Shown here piece by piece: positions 29,628 to 38,836 of a stretch of DNA of 64,000 bases. Source of the DNA: Natronohydrobacter thiooxidans (lineage in GTDB: Bacteria > Pseudomonadota > Alphaproteobacteria > Rhodobacterales > Rhodobacteraceae); assembly GCF_001884735.1 (NCBI RefSeq), contig NZ_MJAP01000034.1, positions 620,001 through 684,000 on the forward strand, read 5' to 3'. Below the pieces are notes generated by a model. That model did not search any database. It worked only from the letters and a program-made list of their open reading frames with translations, and was not told where the DNA came from. Positions within the stretch are counted from its first letter, which is position 1. The number at the start of each line of letters is the position of its first letter. A program made the translations under genes and the position numbers.

Positions 29628-31388
29628 ATGCTCTCGAAATTCCTGCCCTTTCTGACTTGGGCCCGCCGTTATACCCGCGCTGATCTGGGCAATGACGTGA
29701 TTGCAGCCCTTGTCGTGACGATCATGCTGATCCCGCAAGGCATGGCCTATGCGATGCTTGCGGGGCTTCCGGCACAGGCCGGGCTTTACGGCGCGATGCT
29801 GCCATTGGCTCTCTACGCGGTCTTCGGCTCGTCGCCCGCGCTGGCGGTTGGCCCTGTCGCTGTGGTCGCATTGATGACTGCGGCGGCTGCGGGCACAGTG
29901 GCAGAGATCGGCGCGCCGGGTTTTCATCTGGCCGCGCTCTGGATCGCGCTTCTGTCTGGCGGCATGATGCTTGCGCTGGGAGTGCTGCGGCTTGGATTTC
30001 TGGCGAATTTCCTCAGCCATCCGGTGATCTCGGGCTTCATCACAGCCGCAGGAATATTGATTGCCGCCAGTCAGTTACGCCACCTTCTTGGTGCGAATAT
30101 CAGCGGAAAGACATTGCCCGAAGTCATCCCGTCACTGGCCGCGAATATCTCCGGCCTCTCTGTTCCGACCCTGCTGCTCTCGGCGCTGGTGCTGGCCTTT
30201 CTGTTCTGGTCGCGCACGGGCATGGCGAGATTGCTGGTACATCTGGGGATGTCTGCGCCGCTGGCGAAACTGCTGGCCAAAACCGCGCTTCTGGTCGCGG
30301 TTGTCGGCTCGACGCTGCTGGTCTGGGGGCTGGGCCTCGATCAACGCGGCGTGGCCATTGTCGGGGATATCCCGCGCGGCCTGCCGCCGCTTGGCCTGCC
30401 GGAATTCGATCTGTCGCTGATCCAGATACTCGCAGCCCCTGCGCTGATGATCGCGATCGTGGGCTATGTCGAATCCGTCTCGATCGCGCAGACGCTTGCG
30501 GCGAAGAAGCGCCAGTCCATCGACCCGGATCGCGAGTTGGTGGCGCTGGGGCTGGCGAATCTGGGTGCGGGTGTCAGTCAGGCCATGCCGGTCACGGGCG
30601 GATTGTCGCGCTCGATTGTCAATTACGATGCCGGGGCCGCGACGCCTGCTGCCGGGGCGATCACGGCGATTCTGATCGGTATCGCGGTACTCGCATTGAC
30701 GCCGCTCATGTTCTATCTGCCGCGCGCCACGCTGGCCGCCATCATCATCGTGGCGGTGGTGTCGCTGCTGGATTTCCGCGCCCTGCCCCGCACCTGGGCC
30801 TATTCCCGCGCCGATGGGGCCGCCATGGCTGCCACAATGGCGGTGACGCTGCTGATCGGGGTCGAACAGGGTCTGCTGGCCGGTGTTGGCCTGTCGCTCT
30901 TTCTCTATCTCTTTCGCACCTCGCGCCCGCATATGGCCGTGGTGGGTCAGGTGCCGGGCACCGAGCATTTCCGCAATATCGCCCGTCACGCGGTCGTCAC
31001 TGATCCGACCGTCTTCTCGATTCGCGTGGACGAGTCGCTCTATTTCCCGAATGCCCGCGCGCTCGAGGACCGGATCATGCAGGCGCTGGCCGACTCCCCG
31101 GATCTGCAGCATGTCGTGCTGCAATGCTCTGCGGTGAATTATATCGACGCCTCGGCGCTGGAGAGTCTGGAGGCGATCAATGACCGGCTGCGCGCGGCGG
31201 ATGTGAAATTTCACCTCACCGAGGTCAAGGGGCCGGTGATGGACCAGCTTGAGCGCAGTCATTTCCTGCATGAGTTGACCGGAAAGCTCTATCTCACGCA
31301 ATTCGACGCCATGAAATCACTGGCCCCGGATGTGACCGGACCCTGCCTTCAGGCCGCGCGCTGCGACTCGCGTCTGAGTGCCATCTGA
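29628..31388 (+). CDS. SulP family anion transporter (sulfate permease type)
   Basis: Inner-membrane transporter of about 586 residues. The N-terminal 400 residues hold 10-12 hydrophobic segments, including the family motifs MLIPQGMAYAMLAGLPAQAGLYGAM and VTGGLSRSIVNYDAGA. A cytoplasmic STAS domain follows (about 440-560: FSIRVDESLYFPNARALEDRI, INYIDASALESLEAIN). SulP proteins move sulfate, bicarbonate or dicarboxylates; the substrate is not evident. ATG 29628 is preferred over 29613 because of the GCGAGG sequence 8 bases before it. Confidence 0.92.
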   Translation: MLSKFLPFLTWARRYTRADLGNDVIAALVVTIMLIPQGMAYAMLAGLPAQAGLYGAMLPLALYAVFGSSPALAVGPVAVVALMTAAAAGTVAEIGAPGFHLAALWIALLSGGMMLALGVLRLGFLANFLSHPVISGFITAAGILIAASQLRHLLGANISGKTLPEVIPSLAANISGLSVPTLLLSALVLAFLFWSRTGMARLLVHLGMSAPLAKLLAKTALLVAVVGSTLLVWGLGLDQRGVAIVGDIPRGLPPLGLPEFDLSLIQILAAPALMIAIVGYVESVSIAQTLAAKKRQSIDPDRELVALGLANLGAGVSQAMPVTGGLSRSIVNYDAGAATPAAGAITAILIGIAVLALTPLMFYLPRATLAAIIIVAVVSLLDFRALPRTWAYSRADGAAMAATMAVTLLIGVEQGLLAGVGLSLFLYLFRTSRPHMAVVGQVPGTEHFRNIARHAVVTDPTVFSIRVDESLYFPNARALEDRIMQALADSPDLQHVVLQCSAVNYIDASALESLEAINDRLRAADVKFHLTEVKGPVMDQLERSHFLHELTGKLYLTQFDAMKSLAPDVTGPCLQAARCDSRLSAI

Positions 31389-31574
31389 GAGGAAAATCGT
31401 CGGCAAAGCGCCGCGCATCGCCCCAAGACCGGTCGGGCGATGCGGCAAGCGGGGCATTTCCGGCAAAGTTTCGCCGCGCGAAAGCAGCCGGTTTGCAGCT
31501 TTCCGCCAGCCCGCGCCACCGGGCCTTCCGAGAGGCTTGCGGTTCGCGCCCTGCGCGCACATCTTCCGCTTGCA

Positions 31575-31599
31575 GTTGCCCGGGGTGGTCCCGGGCAAC
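31575..31599 (+). repeat. Hairpin in the leader of the EF-hand gene
   Basis: GTTGCCCGGG (31575-31584) pairs exactly with CCCGGGCAAC (31590-31599), loop GTGGT. It lies 187 bases after sulP and 22 bases before the next ATG. Without a T-run it may be a weak sulP terminator or a stabilising 5' leader. Confidence 0.5.
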
Positions 31600-31621
31600 G
31601 CGTTAAGCGAAGGAGAGAAAG

Positions 31622-31849
31622 ATGAAATCCATTCCGTCACTCGCAGCCGCAATCGTTCTGATGGCCGGTCTGGCACATGCGCAGGACATGGACGCGACAA
31701 GCTGGACGCAGGAAGAGTTCCTGGCTGCCTATCCCGAGCTGACCGTTGAGCAGTTCGAGCAGATCGACCTGAACGGTGACGGCATCATCGATCCGGACGA
31801 ATATCTGCTGGCGATTGATGCCGGTCTGATCGAGCCGCTGGAAGGCTGA
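31622..31849 (+). CDS. Small exported EF-hand protein
   Basis: A 75-residue precursor with a signal peptide (MKSIPSLAAAIVLMAGLAHA) and one canonical EF-hand calcium loop, DLNGDGIIDPDEY, near residues 48-60, in an acidic mature chain. GAAGGAGAG precedes the ATG. Single EF-hand proteins of this kind are common in Rhodobacterales periplasm; a role in calcium binding or as a subunit of a larger complex is inference. It stands alone between sulP and tsf. Confidence 0.85.
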   Translation: MKSIPSLAAAIVLMAGLAHAQDMDATSWTQEEFLAAYPELTVEQFEQIDLNGDGIIDPDEYLLAIDAGLIEPLEG

Positions 31850-31921
31850 TTGATCAGTGCGCGATCACATGCTCGTAACATGCGACCGCGCTGCCCTATA
31901 TTGACCCACAAGTCATAACAA

Positions 31922-31947
31922 GGGGTGTCGCAATGCTGCGGCACCCC
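31922..31947. repeat. Hairpin between the EF-hand gene and tsf
   Basis: An 11-bp stem with one T-G pair (31922-31932 with 31937-31947) and loop ATGC. It lies between convergent genes and may act as a backup terminator. Confidence 0.45.
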
Positions 31948-32043
31948 ACCATCAAGCCCGATCTGGCCGCAAAAGTCCAGTGATCGGGCCTCGCGGAGGA
32001 CTGAACTCGCTCACGTCCGTCATCCCCACAGACCGCCAAACGC

Positions 32044-32069
32044 AAAACGGCACCCGCGCGGGGTGCCGT
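32044..32069 (-). terminator. Rho-independent terminator after tsf
   Basis: Minus strand: a perfect 9-bp stem (32047-32055 with 32061-32069) ending in TTTT, 26 bases after the tsf stop. Confidence 0.85.
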
Positions 32070-32094
32070 CTCATAGTCTTCAAATCCCGCAGGA

Positions 32095-32988
32095 TCAGGC
32101 GTTCAGTTTCGCCACTTCTGCTGCGAAATCTTCTTCCTTCTTCTCGATCCCCTCGCCCACGCCCATACGGACGAAAGCGACGATCTCGACACCCGCATCC
32201 TTCGCCGCCTGTGCGACGGTGATATCGGGGTTCATCACGAATTTCTGGTTCACCAGCGTGTTCTCTTCCAGAAACTTCTTCATCCGGCCCGGAATGATGT
32301 TGTTGGTGATCACGGCCTCGGGCTTGGGCTTGTCTGCGGTCGCGTTCTCTTCCAGCGCCTTCTGGGTCTGAACCGCGCGTTCGCGCTCGACCAGTGCCGG
32401 GTCAAGCGCGGCCTCGTCCAGCGCCAGCGGGCTGGAGGCGGCGATATGCATCGCGATCTGCTTGCCAATGCCGTTATCTGAACCTTTCAGCGCGACCAGC
32501 ACACCGATCCGGCCCATGCCTTCGCCAGCGGCATTATGGACATAAGAGGCCACAGTGTCGCCTTCGACCGCATCCATGCGGCGCAGGGTCATGTTCTCGC
32601 CGATCTTGGCGATGGCATCGGTCAGCACGGTCTCGACCGGCTTGCCGCCCAGATCCGCGGCTTTCAGCCCGGCAAGATCGCTCACACCCAGCGCGGCTGC
32701 GGTGATCTGTGCCACCATGCCCTGGAATTCGGCATTCTTGGCCACGAAATCGGTTTCCGAGTTGATCTCGACAGCGACACCTTTGCCACCTTCGACAGCC
32801 ACACCCACCAGACCCTCAGCCGCCACACGGTCGGCTTTCTTGGCGGCTTTCGCCAGACCTTTGGTGCGCAGCCAGTCAACTGCGGCGTCCATATCGCCAT
32901 TATTCTCGGTCAGGGCCTTCTTGGCATCCATCATGCCTGCGCCGGTTGATTCGCGCAGTTCCTTCACCATCGCAGCGGTGATCGTCAT
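32095..32988 (-). CDS. tsf: Elongation factor Ts
   Basis: Guanine-nucleotide exchange factor for EF-Tu. About 297 residues, with the N-terminal UBA-like [24 protein letters not shown], the [25 protein letters not shown] core and the C-terminal coiled-coil region. The second ATG (32988) is preferred because AGGAG is 8 bases from it; the first (32994) is only 2 bases away. rpsB lies upstream on the same strand, the universal rpsB-tsf order. Confidence 0.97.
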   Translation of the reverse strand: MTITAAMVKELRESTGAGMMDAKKALTENNGDMDAAVDWLRTKGLAKAAKKADRVAAEGLVGVAVEGGKGVAVEINSETDFVAKNAEFQGMVAQITAAALGVSDLAGLKAADLGGKPVETVLTDAIAKIGENMTLRRMDAVEGDTVASYVHNAAGEGMGRIGVLVALKGSDNGIGKQIAMHIAASSPLALDEAALDPALVERERAVQTQKALEENATADKPKPEAVITNNIIPGRMKKFLEENTLVNQKFVMNPDITVAQAAKDAGVEIVAFVRMGVGEGIEKKEEDFAAEVAKLNA

Positions 32989-33065
32989 GGTCATTTCTCC
33001 TGCAAATCAGATGTGACAGGGCGGGGCTAACCCGTCCCTGTCACGAAATCATGTCACGGGTGCGT

Positions 33066-33845
33066 TCAGGCGTCCGAGGCTTCAGCCCCAGCCTCGGCGA
33101 GAACTTCCTCGACCGGTGCCTCTTCCAGCGCACCAAGGTCGATGCCCGCCGCACCCATCTGTGCGCTCATCCCGTCAAGGGCGGCACGCGCGGCCAGATC
33201 GCAATAGAGAGCGATGGCGCGGGCGGCGTCGTCATTGCCGGGAATGATGTAATCAACACCTTCGGGCGGGCAGTTGGTATCGACCACGGCCACGACCGGA
33301 ATGCCCAGCTTCTTGGCTTCCAGAATGGCCAGATCTTCCTTGTTCACGTCGATCACGAACAGCAGGGACGGCAGGCCGCCCATATCGCGAATCCCGCCAA
33401 GGCTGGCCTGCAGCTTGGCCTGCTCGCGCTCCATGCCCAGACGTTCTTTCTTGGTCAGGCCCTCGGCGCCGCTGGCGAGTTGCTCGTCAATGGCTTTCAG
33501 ACGCTGGATCGACTGGGACACGGTTTTCCAGTTGGTCAGCGTGCCGCCCAGCCAGCGGTGGTTCATGTAATATTGCGCCGAACGCTCGGCGGCATCGGCC
33601 ACATGCTTGGCGGCCTGACGCTTGGTGCCGACGAAAAGGACGCGCCCGCCCTTGGCTACGGTCTCACGGATCACATTCAGCGCCGCGTCGAGCATGGGCA
33701 CGGTCTGGGTCAGGTCGAGAATGTGGATGCCATTGCGCTCGCCATAGATATAGGGCGCCATGCGCGGGTTCCAGCGCTGGGTCTGGTGGCCGAAGTGAAC
33801 GCCAGCTTCCAAGAGCTGACGCAGCGAGAATTCAGGAAGCGCCAT
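33066..33845 (-). CDS. rpsB: 30S ribosomal protein S2
   Basis: Small-subunit protein required for S1 binding. The 259-residue protein starts [22 protein letters not shown] and contains the [19 protein letters not shown] and [25 protein letters not shown] signatures. An acidic C-terminal tail ([19 protein letters not shown]) is typical of alphaproteobacteria. GGAAAGGAAAA lies before the ATG at 33845; the longer in-frame reading has no support. It leads tsf by 77 bases. Confidence 0.97.
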   Translation of the reverse strand: MALPEFSLRQLLEAGVHFGHQTQRWNPRMAPYIYGERNGIHILDLTQTVPMLDAALNVIRETVAKGGRVLFVGTKRQAAKHVADAAERSAQYYMNHRWLGGTLTNWKTVSQSIQRLKAIDEQLASGAEGLTKKERLGMEREQAKLQASLGGIRDMGGLPSLLFVIDVNKEDLAILEAKKLGIPVVAVVDTNCPPEGVDYIIPGNDDAARAIALYCDLAARAALDGMSAQMGAAGIDLGALEEAPVEEVLAEAGAEASDA

Positions 33846-33962
33846 ATCGTTTTCCTTTCCGGTTTGCGCCTGAGCAGAGGGTTTCAAGGCATGCCGCCTC
33901 AACCGGTGGACCTGCGGGGGCTGTCTGTCCCGTGGCCCGACCTCTGCCTGTGAAGTGGCGCG

Positions 33963-33991
33963 CTGTTAGCGCAAGGCTGCGCGGAAGGCAA
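33963..33991 (-). promoter_or_regulatory. rpsB promoter
   Basis: Minus strand TTGCCT (33991-33986) and TAACAG (33968-33963) are separated by 17 bases, a pattern typical of ribosomal protein genes in this order. The expected leader to the rpsB ATG is about 110 bases. Confidence 0.6.
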
Positions 33992-34004
33992 GAGGCTGCA
34001 GTAG

Positions 34005-34025
34005 GGTGCGTGCTCAGCACGCACC
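34005..34025 (-). terminator. Hairpin after the kinase-like gene
   Basis: GGTGCGTGC and GCACGCACC (34005-34013 and 34017-34025) form a perfect 9-bp stem with a 3-nt loop, directly adjoining the stop codon at 34026. No T-run follows. Confidence 0.55.
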
Positions 34026-34727
34026 TTACCTTTGGTCACGCAATGCCGCGATGATGGCGCGCATCCTTGTGCCAAAGCCCGCATAGCCGCCCGCGGCATG
34101 AAATTCCGCCAGACGGGCCGCGATCTCACCGCTGAAAGGCACGCCATCAAGCGCGGCAATGTCGAAATCGATCAGCGACAGACGGCCCCCGGCATCCAGG
34201 CACAGGTTGCGCCCGTCGCGGTGCAGGTCAAGATGCACCACCCGCGCGGCCTCCAGCGCCGCCAGAATCGTCGCGATCTGCATCTCTGCATCAGGGACAC
34301 GGATCTGCCGCCCCGCCGTCCGAAGCGCCAGCAGCGTCTGGCCCTGATCGGTCAGTTCGAACCGCCCCGCCGGCATCTCCAGCGCCAGCAGCCGCGGAAA
34401 CTGCGCCGCCCCCTGCCCCTGCGCCAGCCGGATCAGACAGGTCACTTCCAGATGCAGCGCCTGTTCGCGTGCAAGCCCGCTCCATAGCAGCCGCTCGCGC
34501 GCCTCTTTCCAATGCGTGACCGGCGTGCGCGGGGCCGCTGGCAGGTGGTAGCGCGCTGGAAATCCGCTCAGGATCGCGGGCTGCGGTGCATGCGGCTCCA
34601 CCATCGCCAGTCGCGCGCGCAGGAAGGCGATTTCGCGCAAGGCGGCCTCATGGCGCGCCTTGAGCTTGCGCATGTTCGAAGCCAGCTTGCGGTGCTTCTC
34701 GGGCAGTTCCGCCGCATCCTGCGTCAT
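34026..34727 (-). CDS. Coiled-coil protein with a kinase-like catalytic core, function unknown
   Basis: 233 residues. Residues 1-45 are charged and predicted coiled coil (KHRKLASNMRKLKARHEAALREIAFLRARLA). Residues 165-200 read ARVVHLDLHRDGRNLCLDAGGRLSLIDFDIAAL, the HxDLxxxN catalytic loop and DFD metal motif of the protein-kinase/APH/LPS-kinase fold. No clear glycine-rich ATP loop is visible in the N-terminal lobe, so activity is uncertain. It overlaps deoD by one base (TGATG), implying translational coupling. Confidence 0.65.
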   Translation of the reverse strand: MTQDAAELPEKHRKLASNMRKLKARHEAALREIAFLRARLAMVEPHAPQPAILSGFPARYHLPAAPRTPVTHWKEARERLLWSGLAREQALHLEVTCLIRLAQGQGAAQFPRLLALEMPAGRFELTDQGQTLLALRTAGRQIRVPDAEMQIATILAALEAARVVHLDLHRDGRNLCLDAGGRLSLIDFDIAALDGVPFSGEIAARLAEFHAAGGYAGFGTRMRAIIAALRDQR

Positions 34728-35431
34728 CAGGCGAAGGCCGCGTCCAGCGCCAGTTCGATCATCGCGCCGAAACTCGTCTCGCGCTCGGCGGCACTCAGCT
34801 TCTCATGCGTCAGCAGATGGTCCGAAATGGTCAGCAAGGCCAGCGCGCGCGCCTTGTGCCGCGCCGCGACCGCATAAAGCTCGGCCGCTTCCATCTCGAC
34901 GCACAGCACACCGTGGCGCATCATCACCTCGTTCAGATCCGGGCGCTCGTCATAGAAGACATCGGAGGAATAGATATTGCCGACATGCACCTGCGCGCCC
35001 TGCCCCGTCGCGGCGCTATATGCCGCGGAAAGCAGCCCGAAATCGGCACAGGGCGCGAAATTCAGCTCGCGGAAAATGCCGCGCGAGGGGGTTGTCAACG
35101 TGGTGCAGCTCTGCGCCAGCACGATATCGCGGATCGCCACATCGGGCTGCATTGCGCCCGCCGATCCCACCCGGATCAATGTCCTGGCGCCATAATCGCG
35201 GATCAACTCATTGGCATAGATCGAGAGCGACGCCATGCCCATGCCGGAGCCGTGGATCGTGACCCGCTGGCCCCGCCATGTGCCCGTATAGCCCAGCATC
35301 CCGCGCACCTGATTGACGCAGACAGGATCGTCCAGAAACCGCTCGGCGGCCCATTTCGCGCGCAAGGGATCGCCCGGCATGAGCACGGTTTCGGCAATCT
35401 CGCCCGGTTTCGCTCCGATATGAATGGTCAT
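34727..35431 (-). CDS. deoD: Purine-nucleoside phosphorylase DeoD-type
   Basis: Phosphorolysis of purine (deoxy)nucleosides for salvage. The 234-residue protein is of the hexameric PNP/UDP family: [23 protein letters not shown] at the N-terminus, [23 protein letters not shown] and the catalytic Asp in TISDHLL. ATG 35431 was chosen over a much longer frame because GGGGCGAAAG precedes it and homology starts there. It is divergent from hisB. Confidence 0.95.
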   Translation of the reverse strand: MTIHIGAKPGEIAETVLMPGDPLRAKWAAERFLDDPVCVNQVRGMLGYTGTWRGQRVTIHGSGMGMASLSIYANELIRDYGARTLIRVGSAGAMQPDVAIRDIVLAQSCTTLTTPSRGIFRELNFAPCADFGLLSAAYSAATGQGAQVHVGNIYSSDVFYDERPDLNEVMMRHGVLCVEMEAAELYAVAARHKARALALLTISDHLLTHEKLSAAERETSFGAMIELALDAAFA

Positions 35432-35527
35432 CTTTCGCCCCTTCGCCTGATCCGGCGCATGATTGCCCCCTTCCCCCATGCTGCGCAAGCGCCTATAGAT
35501 CGGCGCGGAAGTTGAAAGGAGCCCCCG

Positions 35528-36115
35528 ATGCGTCAGGCAAGGATCACCCGCAAGACGGCAGAGACCGATATCACGGTCACGATCAATCTCGATGGCACTG
35601 GCCAGTATCGCTGCGAAACCGGCGTGGGGTTTTTCGACCATATGCTGGACCAGCTTGCGCGGCATTCGCTGATCGACATGGAGATCCGCGCCACGGGCGA
35701 TCTGCATATTGACGATCACCACACCGTCGAGGATGTGGGCATCGCGCTCGGTCAGGCGCTGGTCGCGGCGCTGGGTGACAAGCGCGGCATCCGGCGCTAT
35801 GGCGAATGCCATCTGCCGATGGATGACGCGCAGATCCGCTGCGCGCTCGATCTGTCGGCGCGGCCCTGGCTGGTGTGGAATGTCGATTTCCCGACCGCGA
35901 AGATCGGCACATTCGACACCGAACTGGTGCGCGAGTTCTTTCAGGCCTTCGCCAGCCATGGCGGGATCACGCTGCATATCGACCAGTTGCACGGGATCAA
36001 TTCCCACCATATCGCCGAGGCCGCGTTCAAGGCGGTTGCGCGGGCGCTGCGTGCGGCGGTCGAGCCTGACCCGCGCAAATCCGACGCGATTCCCTCGACC
36101 AAAGGGGCGCTCTGA
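35528..36115 (+). CDS. hisB: Imidazoleglycerol-phosphate dehydratase
   Basis: Histidine synthesis, step 6 dehydration. The 195-residue monofunctional enzyme has the two manganese-binding repeats [17 protein letters not shown] near residue 60 and [14 protein letters not shown] near 160. A GAAAGGAGC ribosome binding site precedes the ATG. hisH follows immediately. Confidence 0.96.
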   Translation: MRQARITRKTAETDITVTINLDGTGQYRCETGVGFFDHMLDQLARHSLIDMEIRATGDLHIDDHHTVEDVGIALGQALVAALGDKRGIRRYGECHLPMDDAQIRCALDLSARPWLVWNVDFPTAKIGTFDTELVREFFQAFASHGGITLHIDQLHGINSHHIAEAAFKAVARALRAAVEPDPRKSDAIPSTKGAL

Positions 36116-36116
36116 C

Positions 36117-36755
36117 GTGCTGACGGTTCTGGTTGATTACGACAGCGGCAATCTGCATTCCGCCGAGAAAGCCTTTCAGCGCATGGCGCAGGAGGTGGGC
36201 GGTGGCGAGGTGATCGTGACCACGCGGCCCGAGGATGTGGCCCGCGCCGACCGGATCGTGCTGCCGGGCGACGGGGCCTATCCCGCCTGTCGCCGCGCGC
36301 TGGGGGCCGTGGATGGCATGGTCGAGGCGCTGGAAGACGCGGTGCAGCGCCGCGCCGTGCCGTTCATGGGCATCTGTGTGGGCATGCAGATGCTGGCCAC
36401 AACGGGGCGCGAATATGAAGAGGTGGCGGGGCTCGACTGGATCGGCGGCACGGTCGAGCGCATCGCGCCCGCCGATCCCGGCCTGAAAGTGCCGCATATG
36501 GGCTGGAATGATCTGGTGATCGACCGCGACCATCCGGTGCTGGAGGGGGTGGCGACGGGCGATCACGCCTATTTCGTGCATTCCTATCAGTTTCATGTGG
36601 CGGACCGGGCCGATCTTCTGGCACATGTGGATTATGCCGGGCCGGTGACGGCCATCGTGGCGCGGGACAATGTGGTCGGCACGCAGTTTCACCCCGAGAA
36701 ATCGCAGGCAACGGGCTTGCGGATGATCGCGAATTTCCTGCGCTGGCGCCCCTGA
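36117..36755 (+). CDS. hisH: Imidazole glycerol phosphate synthase subunit HisH
   Basis: Glutaminase subunit that supplies ammonia to HisF. The 212-residue class I amidotransferase has [14 protein letters not shown], the oxyanion PGDGAYPAC, the nucleophile GICVGMQML near residue 85 and HPEKSQATG near 195. The start is a GTG one base after the hisB stop. hisA and hisF, which often follow, are absent here; a hairpin and the 22-bp element come next. Confidence 0.95.
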   Translation: MLTVLVDYDSGNLHSAEKAFQRMAQEVGGGEVIVTTRPEDVARADRIVLPGDGAYPACRRALGAVDGMVEALEDAVQRRAVPFMGICVGMQMLATTGREYEEVAGLDWIGGTVERIAPADPGLKVPHMGWNDLVIDRDHPVLEGVATGDHAYFVHSYQFHVADRADLLAHVDYAGPVTAIVARDNVVGTQFHPEKSQATGLRMIANFLRWRP

Positions 36756-36766
36756 GGCGCGGTCGG

Positions 36767-36783
36767 GAGGGGCGCTGCCCCTC
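36767..36783 (+). repeat. Hairpin after hisH
   Basis: GAGGGGC-GCT-GCCCCTC, a perfect 7-bp stem 12 bases after the hisH stop, followed 26 bases later by copy 2 of the 22-bp element. Confidence 0.55.
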
Positions 36784-36809
36784 TGTCGCCTGCGGCGCCA
36801 TTCACCCCG

Positions 36810-36831
36810 GAGTATTTCGGGCAAGAAAATG
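36810..36831 (+). repeat. 22-bp intergenic element, copy 2 (hisH/rluB gap)
   Basis: GAGTATTT then CGG then GCAAGAAAATG, in gene orientation. It ends 9 bases before the rluB ATG, and the GAGGG just after it serves as ribosome binding site. Confidence 0.85.
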
Positions 36832-36840
36832 AGGGTTCGA

Positions 36841-37701
36841 ATGGCTGATACAGGAACAGGGGGCGAACGCATCGCGAAGGTTCTCGCACGCGCAGGTCTG
36901 GCCTCGCGGCGCGAGGCGGAAGCGATGATCCTTGCAGGCCGGGTCGCGGTCAATGGCAAGCGCATCGACAGCCCGGCACTGAATGTGGGGCCGCGCGACC
37001 GCATCAGCGTCGACGGCAAACCCCTGCCCGAGGCAGAACCGGCGCGGCTCTGGCTGTATCACAAGCCTCTGGGGCTGGTCACGACCACCAAGGATGAGGA
37101 AGGTCGCCCGACGGTCTTTGAGAACCTGCCCGAGGGGATGCCGCGGGTTATGTCGGTGGGGCGGCTCGATCTGAACTCGGAAGGCTTGTTGCTGCTGACC
37201 AATGATGGCGGGCTGAAACGCAAGCTGGAACTGCCCAGCACCGGCTGGCTGCGGAAATACCGCGTGCGGGTGAATGGCGCGCCGACGGATGACCTGCTTG
37301 CCCCCCTGCGCGCCGGTGTGGTGATCGAGGGCGAGCGCTTCCAGCCCATGATCGTCAGCATCGACCGCCAGCAAGGGGCCAATGCCTGGCTGACCATCGG
37401 CATTCGTGAGGGGCGCAACCGCGAAATCCGCCGCGCGCTTGCGCAGGTGGGGCTGAGTGTGAACCGGCTGATCCGCGTCAGCTACGGGCCGTTCCAATTG
37501 GGTACGCTGGCCAAGGGCGCGGTGGAGGAAGTCAAGGCGCGGGTGCTGCGCGAGCAGCTGGGGCGCGACCCGAACGAAGCGCTGGAGAAACCGCCTGCGC
37601 GCAAGCCCGGCGCGAAACCGGGCAAACCCCGTGGGGGTGCGCCTGCGCGGGGCACGCCGGGGCCGCGCAAACCGGGCAAGGGGCGCATCACGCGGCCGTG
37701 A
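36841..37701 (+). CDS. rluB: 23S rRNA pseudouridine synthase (RluB/RsuA family)
   Basis: Isomerises a uridine in 23S rRNA (U2605 if a true RluB). The 286-residue protein has an N-terminal S4 domain (ERIAKVLARAGLASRREAEAMILAGRVAVNG), the catalytic Asp in SVGRLDLNSEGLLLLTNDG near residue 110, and REGRNREIRRALAQVG. The C-terminal 45 residues are a Lys/Pro/Gly-rich basic tail (KPGAKPGKPRGG type) likely to bind RNA. ATG 36841 has GAGGG 5 bases upstream; an ATG at 36829 inside the repeat element is less likely. Confidence 0.9.
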   Translation: MADTGTGGERIAKVLARAGLASRREAEAMILAGRVAVNGKRIDSPALNVGPRDRISVDGKPLPEAEPARLWLYHKPLGLVTTTKDEEGRPTVFENLPEGMPRVMSVGRLDLNSEGLLLLTNDGGLKRKLELPSTGWLRKYRVRVNGAPTDDLLAPLRAGVVIEGERFQPMIVSIDRQQGANAWLTIGIREGRNREIRRALAQVGLSVNRLIRVSYGPFQLGTLAKGAVEEVKARVLREQLGRDPNEALEKPPARKPGAKPGKPRGGAPARGTPGPRKPGKGRITRP

Positions 37702-37719
37702 GCGCGCGGGGCTTGTGCA

Positions 37720-37790
37720 GCGCCGCTGGAAATTCCATCTTTCAGATCAGGCGATTGCGCGCCGCTGAACTGTGACTTTCCCAGCGGCGC
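37720..37790 (+). repeat. Alternative-pairing repeats after rluB
   Basis: GCGCCGCTG occurs at 37720-37728 and again at 37759-37767. Its complement CAGCGGCGC is at 37782-37790. The downstream arm can pair with either copy, giving mutually exclusive hairpins with 53- or 14-nt loops. They lie just before the XpaC/TelA cluster. Confidence 0.5.
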
Positions 37791-37836
37791 ATCTTCGCCT
37801 ATAGTCCGGGATGTGTAGTGAGGGAGTGTGCGTTTC

Positions 37837-37917
37837 ATGTCCGCGACAGGGTTGCAGAAAACATCCTTTGCCCTGCTTGTGGCGCTGATGATCTATGTGG
37901 CCGTGATCGGGGGCTGA
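37837..37917 (+). CDS. 26-residue single-span membrane peptide ahead of xpaC
   Basis: A short frame from ATG 37837 to TGA 37917 encodes a peptide with a polar start (MSATGLQKTS) and one hydrophobic span (FALLVALMIYVAVIGG). It ends 3 bases before the xpaC ATG, so it is likely co-translated. The upstream purine run (GAGGGAG) is slightly far. TATAGT at 37800-37805 could be the -10 of a cluster promoter. Function unknown. Confidence 0.5.
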   Translation: MSATGLQKTSFALLVALMIYVAVIGG

Positions 37918-37920
37918 GGC

Positions 37921-38784
37921 ATGAGCCAGCAATTCGGCGGGCGCTACAGCCCGAACGCGCCCCGCACCCCTGCCAGCCCCCCAAAACGGCCGCATCCGGT
38001 TGGCGCGCGGGTGAATATCCTTTTCGTGCTGCCCTTCCTCTTTGCCATCACGGCATTTTTCAAACCGCCCGCAGGTCTGGCGCTGAATCTTGCGGCTTTC
38101 GGGCTGCTGATGCTGGCCGCCTGGCTGACCCGCGACGGCGTGATCGCGCAGGCCGCCTATGACGCGCGCAGTGTCGCGCGCAGACCGGCGATTCCGCGCA
38201 AGATATTCGGCGCAGTGCTGACCGGGCTGGGCCTCGGTGTGGCGGCGTTTTCTGCCGGTCCGGGGGCGGCGCTTCTGCTTGGCGGGCTGGGCGGGGCGCT
38301 GCATTTCGGGGCGTTCGGGGCCGATCCACTGCGTGACAAGGGCATGGAAGGGGTCGACCGATTCGAAACTGACCGCGCCACAAAGGCTGTGGAAGAGGCC
38401 GAGACTTACCTCAGCGAAATGGCGGAGGCGATCAAGCGCAGCGGCGACCGGGCGCTTTCGCGCCGGATCGAGGCCTTCAGCGCCAATATCCGCCCGCTGT
38501 TTCGCGCGGTCGAGAATGACCCCCGCCGTCTGAATTCGGCGCGCCGGTATCTGGGCGTCTATCTGATCGGGGCGCGCGATGCGACGGTCAAATTCGCCGA
38601 ACTCTATGCGCGCAGTCGCGATGCGGGAGCCCGCACCGAGTTCGAAGCGCTGCTGGATGATCTGGAATCGCGCTTCACGCTGCGTCGCGAGGCGCTGCTG
38701 GAAAGCGACCGCACCGATCTGGAAATCGAAATCGAGGTTTTGCGCGAAAGGCTCGACCGCGAAGGCCTGCGCCTGCGTGACTGA
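37921..38784 (+). CDS. XpaC-like 5-bromo-4-chloroindolyl phosphate hydrolysis family membrane protein
   Basis: 287 residues: a Pro-rich cytoplasmic N-terminus, two hydrophobic blocks (about 28-70 and 95-130), then a helical domain (160-287) with ETYLSEMAEAIKRSGDRALSRRIEAF and RRYLGVYLIGARDATVKFAELY typical of the XpaC family. XpaC proteins are repeatedly found beside TelA in stress-response loci; the biochemical role is unknown despite the name. The next gene, telA, starts 52 bases later on the same strand. Confidence 0.82.
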   Translation: MSQQFGGRYSPNAPRTPASPPKRPHPVGARVNILFVLPFLFAITAFFKPPAGLALNLAAFGLLMLAAWLTRDGVIAQAAYDARSVARRPAIPRKIFGAVLTGLGLGVAAFSAGPGAALLLGGLGGALHFGAFGADPLRDKGMEGVDRFETDRATKAVEEAETYLSEMAEAIKRSGDRALSRRIEAFSANIRPLFRAVENDPRRLNSARRYLGVYLIGARDATVKFAELYARSRDAGARTEFEALLDDLESRFTLRREALLESDRTDLEIEIEVLRERLDREGLRLRD

Positions 38785-38836
38785 TACAATCGCGGGATAA
38801 AACCGACCCGCCGGAACCAGACAGAGAGGGACGACC

